NCBI GenBank assembly: GCA_026260175.1
Contig: JAKCWW010001902.1
Span: 1-64,000, forward strand
DNA length: 64,000 bases
Origin: Reticulitermes lucifugus
Taxonomy: Eukaryota > Arthropoda > Insecta > Blattodea > Rhinotermitidae
Reading direction: 5' to 3'
Made by a program: the position numbers and the translations under genes. Numbering within the stretch: the first letter of the stretch is position 1; each line of letters begins with the position of its first letter. Under the pieces are notes generated by a model, which made no database searches, was not told the origin of the DNA, and saw only the letters and a list, made by a program, of their open reading frames with translations. Of the stretch, positions 39,301 through 51,300 are shown one piece after another.

Positions 39301-42300
39301 CATTTGAATATCAACTGTGCAAGGAACTTCCTGTATTGTACGGTGGATTTCACGTGTAATATTTCATGATTTAAGGTTTTCTCTTATGACACATGTAATT
39401 TCTGTAATTCTGTCCTCTTACTCTCACTGTTATTGTAGTTTTAATTTTTCCTCACTTTTGTATTCAAGTACACTGTCACACAAGGGAACATTTAAGTGGG
39501 GAATTACTATGCTTAATTAGTCACTTACTCAAGATTATGGTTTTGTAGGATATGATGCCATGTAATTTGGTTGGTGGGCATCAGTGTTTTGAAGTAATCT
39601 GCTGCCTCTCTCTTCCTCCTACCTCAGACATGTGGCAGTTCCTCCAAACCTTCGGTACCTATCTTCAAAACTACATGACTTTGCATCTCAGAAGATTGTA
39701 CTCATACTTGTTACTTTAAGAACGTCAAGTCTAACATAACCATTTTTTTGTACCCATTTTTATGTTTGTGGCCGACTTGACAAAATTCATGTATTTTCAT
39801 TTGTGTTCCCTCCAGAAATATCCGTGCTAGGTGGATGAAGGTAACAGAAGCTGTGATAGTTGCAGCAGTTTCAGCAACACTTGGCTTTGTGATGATGTAT
39901 TTCCTTAATGACTGTAAACCACTGGGACAGGATCCAACCAGCAATCCAATTCAGGTAAGAAGAATGTCTGTAGTGCGAAATGTATGAGAGTAGAAAGATA
40001 TATTCCATTGGAGTATGCATGTGTTCCAAAAGCATTTTATATCTGAAAGGCCCCAATGTCAATGAATCATGAAACTTGTGAAAGTTGTAGAGGTGTATTG
40101 TGGAAACACCCACCGCATCGTTGCTAATTGCTGTTCATACTTGGCATGTATTGTTACTCCATTTTATTTTCATAAACTTGCATTTTTTTATATCCATTGG
40201 AATTGAGAGATTATTTACCATTTTCTAAGAAGTGCTTTGTATGACTGTCTTGAGGCAGTCAAATACAGTCCATGCCTCTACACTGTTTCTGTAAGATTAT
40301 TTTAATATTACTCTCCCAGCTACTGCCATGTCTCTCAGAACTCTCTTCAGATTATATAGCACAAACCCCATTATGTGTTTCACCTGACTCCCGATCCTTG
40401 ATCTTATTGTTATCTGACCTGTTGCTAGTCACTTGACATCAGCTTGCTTAACCTGTAAAGCCCAGCTAACTCACTGGCCCATTCCCATGCTGGCTATCAC
40501 AGAGGTCCTTCCTGAGTCACCTGTAGTTGCTGTGAACACCTGTCAATTATGAGAGAATCTTGGACTGTTTTCAGCAAGACACCGCAACAGCCGACAGTTT
40601 TCTGTGTTTGTTTAGAGAGTACTTTGGTGTCAGAACTATACGCAGGGGATTGTGGGGCGTGTTAAAGGATAAGGTGTATTATAATAATAATCCTCACACA
40701 GAAGATGTTCTGAAGGAAAGCACTTAAGATGTAGTGTCCTCAGTTTCACGAGCAGATCTTCAGTTTACAATGAAGAACGTGTTTGCTAAATGTGATTCAT
40801 GTCTGTCAGCCAAAGGAAAACACATGCAGCCCCTTTTTAAATATGGTGAATAAAATCCCACTATTAAGTGCAGTACATTGAGCTGCACCACTTGGACCCT
40901 GACTCAGGGCAAATTGGAATAGTGGTGAGAGCTGTCATGTGAAATTGTTTGAGTGAAGAGCGATGCAAGTTGTCAGATAAATGAATGTTCCTGTGTTACG
41001 TGATCAGTACAAATTATGAAGTTCGTTCCCTCCTGTAGTTCGTATTTCCTACATCCAGGTATGTTTTCTTAGCTCTTTGCTACGATCTCCCTGTGAGCTG
41101 TAGATGAAGTGTTATTACAGAACAGCAAAAGTGGTGTAGTATGAAGTATTTGTGATTTTAGATGTGTCATGTTACTGTGTGGTGTATTCTGTGTCCAGAT
41201 TCTGAAACACATTGTAATGTATTACGAACAATTTACATCTTCTGTGGATGGGACCTAGTTCTGTTCTAAGTTCGTTGCCATATTTTGAATGTATCTTGTA
41301 ATGCAGTGTAAATTTTGGAAGTCGATGTCCAGTCTGGTAAGGTGAGGTAATCATTTTGCTTTGTAGTCATAGTTGTACCATCTACTGGATAAACATTTAC
41401 CGCCTTCCTTATAAATTTGTTTTGAATTTGGTCTAATCTGGTATGTCTCTGACACTTAGGAAATTTAATTTATGCTGCCAGAATTTTACTGTTTTGTTTC
41501 TGCTAATTCATGTTTCACTTCATTGTGTGAACTGCCATCACTTCCTTCTGTTCCTCATTCTTTAATGCTCTGTTCGTTTTCCCACATATCCATAATACGG
41601 ATAGATGTACTGTGGCGATGGTGAATACAATGCAGTTGCTGCCATTTGGTTTCAAACCCCAGAAGCCAGTGTTCGATCATTATTCCATGACCCTCCAGGT
41701 AAGTTATACTTGAATCGTGGTTTAAAACACTTATGAACTCTTAGTTTAAGTTTGTGATTTCAAAATTTTTTGGTTTTGTAATCATGTTTGGTGCAGCAGT
41801 AGTTGAGAAAAGGAGACTGTGCAAAAAGTACTTACAAATGAGGCATATCAATTTAAGAATGACGTTCAAATACTTTGGGGACGACAGTAAGAAATAAAAA
41901 ATTGTAATCCTGGACAGTAAATGTAGGAAACCCTTGTCACCATTCAGGTCAGAATCTTACATCATCCTGTATTGTGTGCAGGAACTTAAAGATTGAAATT
42001 GAAATACCCCTGGCAGCTGCAGGCCATGTGTGCATCATTCTTTTCCACCCCACTTCTCTTCTTCTGTAACTAAGCTTCCTGCTGACCTGGAATTCACTGC
42101 GATTCTGACTTGGAAAGCCACCCCGAAGTGACCATGAAATTCTTTCTTGGCCCAGACTCAAAATTATGGTTTTTTGGCTGGGACATCATCAACCAGGTCA
42201 GTGAGCATCTCTGAGTGGTGCTGTGGTGAGTAACAGAGTTTTCAGTTTTGGGGGTTTATTGGCCTACAGTGCCATGCAGTGTATTTGTTTGATATATTAT

Positions 42301-45300
42301 ATCAATTTTGTTAGATGGGGCAAGGAGCTGAGGAGCATATTAAAGTATTTTGTATATGTGAGCTGCTGCATTGCAACATGCAACTTGTCTGTGTCACACC
42401 CTGTGGCATCATTGATTAGTGTATGTGTCTGTTGTGTATTGATGCTGGTTGCTGCATGGTATATGTTTTTGGTACTTGCTGTGTGAATATGATGTGGAAT
42501 CCAGTAGGTGTTTGATGAGTGCCCTGCTGTACTGCTGAATGCAGAAGATACTGACATGCTGAGGCAGCTTAGTTCCTTCCTTAACAGTCAGTGATAGGGT
42601 CCGTTAATGTACTACAGTGTTGGTACAGTCACCCTGCTTCATTGCTTGTACTCTCCTTTTGTGACCTCTGTGCTTTTGTTGTACAGAGATGACCTCCCTG
42701 CTTGGCTGTGGTGCTCCTACTCTACTGACATGACCTTCCTGCTTGATTCCATTGCTAGTAGTTTACTGACATGACTGACCTGCTTGGCTCCTGTGCTCAC
42801 ATGTGCTGTGCTGATGTGACCTCCCTCCCTGGCTGCAGTACTCATAGTAGACATGACCTCCCTGCTTGGCTCTAGATCCTGTACTCTCCTGATGCGAGCT
42901 CCCTGATCGGAGGACATGAACCAAGTGTCCTAGTGCATGTCATCTGTAGATGGCATTACAGGTATTAGGCACTGATTTTAAACTGCTTACTGTGAGGTCT
43001 AAGACTGTAAACTAGGGTTGGAAGTATGAGAACATAGTTGTTCTAACTAACTTATTGTGACTGACAAGCTTTGATTGTGCTCCTGTTTCAGGCTCCCATA
43101 AATCAGTGTCTGTTGTTGTGTTCTTCATTTTCTACTTCCTGCTGTCATGCTGGACATACGGATTGAGTGTGTCAAGTGGCCTTTTCATTCCTTCGCTCCT
43201 GACAGGCGCAGCATGGGGGCGATTAGTTGGAAGTGGATTAGCAAGCATATTCCCTGATCCAGTAAGTAGCAAGTGGGTTCATTTAAAATAATGACAAAAA
43301 TTGCAGAAATGATATCAGATGCTAGTAATAGAATTAATCCAGAAACAGACTAAATGCAAAAATGTTTGTATGTTGTCATGAGTATCCAGCGTAGAATTAT
43401 CATGTAAAGACAGCTAATGAATCTTTAGAAAATGTGTGGTCAAATATTTTGGTGCTACAGTAAGAAACCAAAATTACATTCACATAGGAATTAAAAGTAG
43501 TGTAAATTCAGGGAATGTTTGGTATCATTCATTTCAGAATTGTTTTGTTTGTCATCTGTACGGAAAAGATAAAGATAAAACATAATAATTGTAATTGACT
43601 AATTCACACCAACAAATGCACAAAGACAAGTTATGTCATTAATTCCTTTATTAAAAGGTTACCCCAATACGTATTTCAGCACTTCTTCAATGCCATCATC
43701 AGGGGGATCGTTGAAGTTTTACATAGACCATTGTTCTTAAAATACATCAGAACAGTCAAAACTGTGTATAAAATGTTACAATATTTGTTGTTACCACTCT
43801 ATGTAAAATTATACAATAGTAGTATTATTAAAATTGTTAAAATAGTGGTAGAATAGTATAGTGTATTATATTAGGTTACATATTATTATGTAATTAATAA
43901 ATTATTGGCAGCGTGGTCCATGCATTTTCGGTGTGTTGTTATGTGCCGGTTATCTGTATGTGCTGCTGTGTGGTGGACCGTCCTTGTTGCTCAGTGTCTG
44001 CGTGGTTTGTGATCACAAACCACGCAGACATGTGTCATTAAATGTACATCCTTTTTTGTCTGAAAGGGAAAACATTGTCCCACAATGGGCATTTAAGTTG
44101 AACAGTGTTCCGCTGCAGCAGACACATAGGATTTGAAAGGTCATACGCTGAAGATAAACTACTTGATTTTTAGATTTTCAGTAAGGACTCTCTTCCTGCT
44201 GTTACTTAGGTAGTTAGCTGCTGCTGTTAGTTTTGTGAGGAACAGAATTCGACTCTTATTGCAGTGTGGTTCTACACTCTTGATGGCTTTCAAATAGCAG
44301 GTTTGTATCTCTGTATATGAATAGCTATGATAAGTTTGTTTATTCGATGTATGAATGTAACTCATCTTGGATTTTTCCATAGGCACTTACAAGATATAAA
44401 TTTCTTTTGTCAGGGATGGGTAGACCCTGGCAAGTATGCGCTTGTGGGTGCAGCTGCCCAGCTTGGTGGTGTGGTGCGAATGACAATAAGTTTGACTGTT
44501 ATCCTTATTGAAGCAACTGGTAACATTACCTTTGGTCTGCCACTTATGCTGACTCTTATAATGGCCAAGTGGATTGGTGACTTCTTCAATGAGGTGAGAA
44601 CGAACTGTTCAGCATTGTGGCATACAGATCTGCTGTACATAGTGTAGTGTTCTGCATTTGTGTGTGTACTGAGGTGAGTCGAGAAGTACGGGAATTTCGT
44701 CATTAGATTTAACAAAGTAATGACACAGTTGTCTTAAGCACCATGTTTTCCTGTTTTACATCGCATTTGGTCCAGTAATCCACAAGTTTCCAGGGACATA
44801 CAAACATTTTGAAATCCAGAGTGTCCATTTTGGCTGAATTTCGTGTTTGAACACATGTTAAATTTACTGCCAAAACACATTTTTTGTGCAGAGCCACAAA
44901 AGCATGTTACATGTGCATGTTTTCAATTATGAAAGAAACAAACTCCATTTTTGTGTGCATTTGCCAAATTCTTTGAAAGTGACTTGTTAACTTCATTGTG
45001 TGCGTGTTTGCACATGTGCGTGCTTGTGCATTTGTCCATCTGTCCCGCCAACTGTCTGCAGGGAACAGCTCGGTTTCCACTTCATAGATTTTCATGAAAT
45101 TTGATATGGAGATTTTTACAAAAGTCTCGTAACCAGATTGAAGCTTGGTTAAAATGGCATGAAAATAACAGATGATTTATGTGAAGATCTATTTATGTTG
45201 TACATTTATATCTCTTCATTTATGAGGTAAGTAGAGGAAATGTTAAGGATGTAAATATAATGTCATGCCACACAGATGCAATTTGTATGCCAGGTAATTA

Positions 45301-48300
45301 GGACAAAAATTTAAACACAGTCACAGTATTTAATATTTATTGCTTTCTGCCTGATCATAATTATGTAATATGGCACCAACTAAGTGTGATTTGTTCTGTT
45401 GTGACATTATATTTCAGTGACATATTCCTCGTGTTCTTGTGCCATGTTCCCGAGCAGTTCTCATTTTGTTCTTTGTGTGATTTATATGATTTATAATAAA
45501 TAAAATACACATGTGCAGTCATGAGATTTACAAGCAGTATTTATTGATCGTGTCTGGGAATACGAGTTTTAGTATGTTGGAAGATTATGAATATATGTGT
45601 ATGAAATATTGTTTAGCAGTTACAAAGTATTTCAATTGGGTGAAATTTTGAGGTTATGTATGACCAACAAATGTGACATATACAAATTCAGTGTAACATA
45701 TCTACAGTTGTGAATGGTAACAAAAAGTGTGCCCAGGTTGATGAAATGGTATGATTGAGAAGATTTCAAGATGTGAAGAGCTGAGTGTATCTCAATTTTA
45801 ATGTCTTGTTAATCATATGATATATAGCAGCTGGCATTGATTTTGATTAAGTTTGATACATTTACGTGCTAGTGATGAAGTAACAAATATGAATACTTAG
45901 TTAAAGACTTCATATAAACTGAAATTAGAATTCTTGTTGTATTTACCAGATGTGACTTGTACAGTGTGAGGTTTCAGGTTCTGACAGTAGTGTTGATGAA
46001 GATTAATGTCTGCCAGTGTATGATGCCATGTCAGTTGGTAAGTAGTTACCATTTGTATGGTAACTCTTTACCAACCAACATGGTATCATATCCCAGAAGA
46101 CTTGAATCTTTGTGACTTGTACAAAAATGTACTGGCTCACTCTGAATACTTAGTTTAATAAATTACATTGCACACAGTAGAAAATTTGGGAGCATGGCTG
46201 CTCCCTTCCAAAGATGATTTTTCCATCCTATCAGACGCAATACACAGTTGAGAGATGATCATTTTATAAGACCAGACCAAGTCAATGTGTTTTAATGATT
46301 TTTTCAGGGTATCTATGATATCCACATCCAGCTGAGTGGAGTGCCCTTGTTACCATGGGAACCACCCCCATTGTCATACAACATATATGCCAGTGAAATA
46401 ATGAGCCATCCTGTGGTGACATTCAACACAATTGAATCTGTTGGACGCATTGTACATGTGCTGAAGACAGAGACATATAATGGGTTCCCTGTTGTGGATC
46501 CTAATACCAGTGAACAGGTTTATTATTTTTGTATTTCATCGAGACTATGAATGAATACTTTATTGCATGTATACTGCTGTTGTCTGTACATAGTTCTAAC
46601 TTTGCCACTCTGATTGCATTAAACTACTCTATAAACAAGAGTGACAAGGTGTTCTCTGTTGGTAGCTCATTTTCCAAATGTGTCACATCACATGGGACAC
46701 AAAATTTGCTATGTGATAAAATTTTGCAGTATATATCTAACAAATTGTTGATGGAATTAAAATAATTAGGTAACACAATGGAACCTCTATCCTTTGTTTC
46801 CATGTGCGAAGTTTTCCCACAATTATCATTTATTTAATCTGGTCCAAAAAACTGCCCATATAAACAGTATACAATAAAACCTCGATGCATTGTTTTTCAG
46901 GGGGATGGAAAACAAAAACAATACATATGGGAAAACAATAATACCGGCAAACTATTAAAAATTATAGATAAGTACAATTTAATGATTATTATTACTTCTT
47001 GCTGAAAAAATCTTTGATTGACATTTGTTTTGTGCAAACTTTACGCCTCAATTGAAAGTACGATTTTTCAAGGCCTGGAAAACTTTCACGATCCCTGTCA
47101 CTTGTGCTGTGTGCATAAAAGAAAGATTTTACTTTCATCAGCGCTTCATATGTCGTGGCAAAGTTCGGCACAACTTTGGGTTCGCCATCCTCTTTTTCTC
47201 CTCCTCCTTCCCCCTCCACACTCCCGGACACCAAAAGGCTCTCGCACAGCTCCTGCACTGTTTCTACACCACTGTTTGCCACGTGACTGTCCACAGAGAC
47301 GTAGTCCTAGAATTTCTCTTTGTTCATGCCACTGAACTTTTCCCAGTCGTGGCGGAAATTGTCGTCATCGTTGGTCAGTATAACGTCACTGTCGCCTGAA
47401 GATTGTCCCTGCACGTAACCAGCTTTCCAAAAACAATTTTCGAATGTCTGCTGGGTTACTTGTTGCAAGGCTGCCACAGTGTAGTACAAAGCTTCCAACA
47501 CGTTTATCTTCTTTTTCGTATATTTGCCTGCATCCATTAAGCAAACAGCTGTNNNNNNNNNNNNNNNNNNNNNNNNNNNNNNNNNNNNCTTTATTACCCC
47601 TAAATCAAGGGGCTGGAGCACACTTGTGCAATTTGCCGGGTACCGTATGACTTTTACTTTTCTTACAAACGATGTATCCTTTGGATGTGCGGCACAATTG
47701 TCCACAAAGAGGAGATTGTTCCTGTTTTGCGCACCCATACTTGTGTCTAATGAATGCAGAAAGGAAGAAAAAATGTCTGTTGTCATCCATGGTTTATTGT
47801 TCCCCCGTGGTATTTGGAGAGTAATTTTTTTATATTCTTGAAACATCGCGGTTTCAGAGATTTTCCGATAACAATCGGCACTTGTTTGTCACTTCCATCA
47901 CTGTTAACACAAAGTAAAACAGTAACTTTTCCCAAGTCTTTCAAAGATCTTGTATAAGAATATACATGCTTCTCAATCTCGCGGAAAACCAAAATGATAG
48001 AAATTAAGGCAATTTTCTCATTCTGGTATTTGATTCAACATGCAGCAGGCAATCCAGGTGGCACTAAGACAGCAATACATGCGCGCGCAACGCACTAAAT
48101 CATTGTTTCAAATTTTTAAAAAACCATCTATGTGGGAAAATGTTGCGTCAGGACCATGATTTTTCAATGATCGATGTGATAAAATGACAGTTTGAGGACC
48201 GATGGAGGCGGAAAAAAGTAGTGTTATTTATATAGGGCTAGTTCTGGGACCAAATAAGGCAGACGATATATGCGGGAAAACGAAGGTAACAGGAACGATG

Positions 48301-51300
48301 CAACGAGGTTCCACTGTATTATTATTTCCGATGCATCATTCCTCAGAGTGTCATTGTCCCATGTCAGTTCAGAATTCCCAGTCCCGGTCATTTCTTCTTG
48401 TATTTTTAACACATTTTAATGCTTTCCCACAACCGTTGTTTTCCCATGTTTATCATTCAACTTCTGCAGTCTGTTTAGAAATGATGGTTTGAGGTTTCAC
48501 CGTGTGGTTAAAGAAATCCATACCGGAATAATACGTTTGAATTATGTCAGCCAGCCCATAAGTGCAGATATAGTTTTCAACCCAGTTTTCTTTCTTGAGA
48601 AAAGAAAGTAGGCTTATCAGATCATTATACTTCTGTGTGTACCCCTTTCAACTTTTGAAACATGTGACTTATTTTTAAGAAAGTTATCTGTGAATCTTTG
48701 AATGCCATTAGAGGATGGCATCCAGTTTACTTTCCTCTAATCAGCAATAATAATGGTGGGTGAAGGGGGGTATTGCACATGAGCTGCATAATGCAGTGCA
48801 CAATTGCTAACAGACATTTTGGCAGTTTATTAAGCTCATTTGTAGTCTGTTCATAAAATCTGATTAACATTTGATGATATGAATGAGGTACTCTGTTTTA
48901 TGATCTTTAGTAAAGAGAACTTTATTATGAGTCATGTCTGAAAATCAAAATTGCTCAGTAAATAATGTACCCAACAGTTTAGTTTTGATACTGATACTGT
49001 GTCACAGACAAGTGTACAGACATGACCTCGACATAAAGCATTCTGTTGTACGTCGTTGTAAAGATTGCATAATAAAATTAAGGAGTGTAATGCATAATAA
49101 AAGTAAGAGTATATTGATCACCACAATAACTGACGTCTTTTCAAGAAAGACGACAGTTATTGTGGTGATCATTAATTATATCCCTGCCTTTTCCCCCTCT
49201 AGAATAACTGAAAATTAAATCCTGAAGCTGCTGCAGAAACCACAGGCTGGAAGAGGGAAGGGATATATGACAAGTTTTGATTCTTGCAACTGGAATATGC
49301 CAAAAGCTTAATCCATGAAGCCAGCTTCTCCCTTCTTAGTTTCACACAGCCATATAAATACAGGGAACTGTGACTGCATTTTGTAATGTCTGGTGTGCTT
49401 ATCTTAATGAGGAAAGGTACAAAATACAATGGCCAGTATACTAGGGTTATTCAGTTGTTGGGTGAAATTAAATGAGATACATTGTATCAGTACTGGGCAG
49501 CAGTTGGTTGTACCTGGTGAAAGGTTTATGGTGTTTTTTGTAAAGCATAATTGTTTGTGGCATTATTACAAGATCATTTGCATTGTGTTAAATTTATGTA
49601 CGTTTGCTCTTGCCAGGGTGCTAGACAATTATGCCGAACATTTAGAGGCATGATATTAAGGTCTCAGCTCATAGTATTGCTGAAAAATAAAATCTTCAAC
49701 GAATCACATGAAATATGGAATTCTAAGCAACTTTCACTGAAGATGTTCAGGGATGAATATCCTCGCCATCTTACTATCCAGGTACAAGCTTTACTTCATT
49801 TATTTTGTGTTATGTACATATAAAGAGATGAGATGTGATGTAAAGGAAGGGTTTGAAATTATTCACTGTTAACACAGATGCATGAGTCAGTTTGATGCAC
49901 AAAGGAGTCCTGAAGGTAGTGTCTTTCACTCCTGAATGTCTTTCCTTCCTGTATCAGTGTATGAAGTTTGTATAGGGGACACTGTACTGCATATACCTCA
50001 TAAAAAGTAAAGGTGTGTGACAATGATTCTATCACAGTCACTATCAGTGTCCATTGTCTGAAGTACATATGATGTTTAAGTGCATTATTATTATTTTTTT
50101 TTAAGCAACTGGCAGCAGTGGAAATTTGATACACATTGGTTCACGTGACCATATGTTCAAGCAGTGAAATAGTCAATGGGATTTAGTTTTTTGTAGTTAA
50201 AGTACAGTAAAACTCCGATTTAATGTTCCTGCATTTAGTGAAATCCCGGATTTAGTGATGATTTTTTCATGTCCCGACAATAGCTCCATATAAACATTGT
50301 ACCTCCATTTAATGAAAACTTCTATTGAGTGAAATATATTCTAATCCCCCAGCAATTCATTAAATAGGGGTTTTACTGTAGTTGTTTTATTAGGACACTA
50401 TTTTGTTTGTCAAAAAAGTAGGAAAATGCGTAACATATTAAGTAACATTATTACGAGAAAAGCAGTGACTTGATTCTTTCAGTACAACCCACAAACAAAA
50501 CTGGAAAGTCCAGAATCTCAGATCAGTTGAAGTATGAATATCAAAACCTAAGATCAAATATACTTTATGTTAATATCTAAGATCAAAATCGTGCTGCTCA
50601 GCCATACTCATATCAAAGGAATTAATGAATAATGACTCCNCCCCCAAAAAAAAACACATATAACACAGTAGTGTTGCATGTTTCTGTATATTTATAACAT
50701 TTAATAAATCAACCAACAAAATGCACTGTAAAGGTAATGAAGTTCATTCTATAACATGCCATGAAGTCACAGAGTGGGGCGCTAGAGGTATAGCTCTACT
50801 CATTCTTAACCTCAGCGCTAGAAGGGGGTGGGTAACAAAATAAACTGTATCTAAAGAAAATCCATAATGGTCTATATTTTTGGTATAATATAGACCATTA
50901 GGAATTTTCCCTAGATACAAGATATTTTGTTGGCTGGTTGATTAAGTGTTCTGTATTCTGCTTTCAGACTTTTGAATTTACATTACCTTCCAAGTGCTTA
51001 TCTGCTGACCTTTCATATCATGTTTCTGTCTCATTTGGTGCAGTATAACTTTGAAACAGTTTCATTAAATAAGTTCAGAATCAGGGAAGTAATCATTACT
51101 GAGCTGCTGTCACAAATCTCGGAAACAAAATTTATAAATGTTTCCAGTTTGTGTGCAGCTGCAGGCAAATGCACTTCTTCTAGCTATCCACAGGTGGTCA
51201 TCTGGCTGACTTCTGCTCTGTTCCATTTCAGTTAACTTTGTACTGTTCAGAGAGTCAATATTATTTAACCTGTGTTATTCCTATAGGAGGTAGATGTTGC

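Noticed and set aside
47025-47841. Plus-strand open frames across the second N gap
   Set aside because: They are antisense shadows of the minus-strand Tigger transposase.
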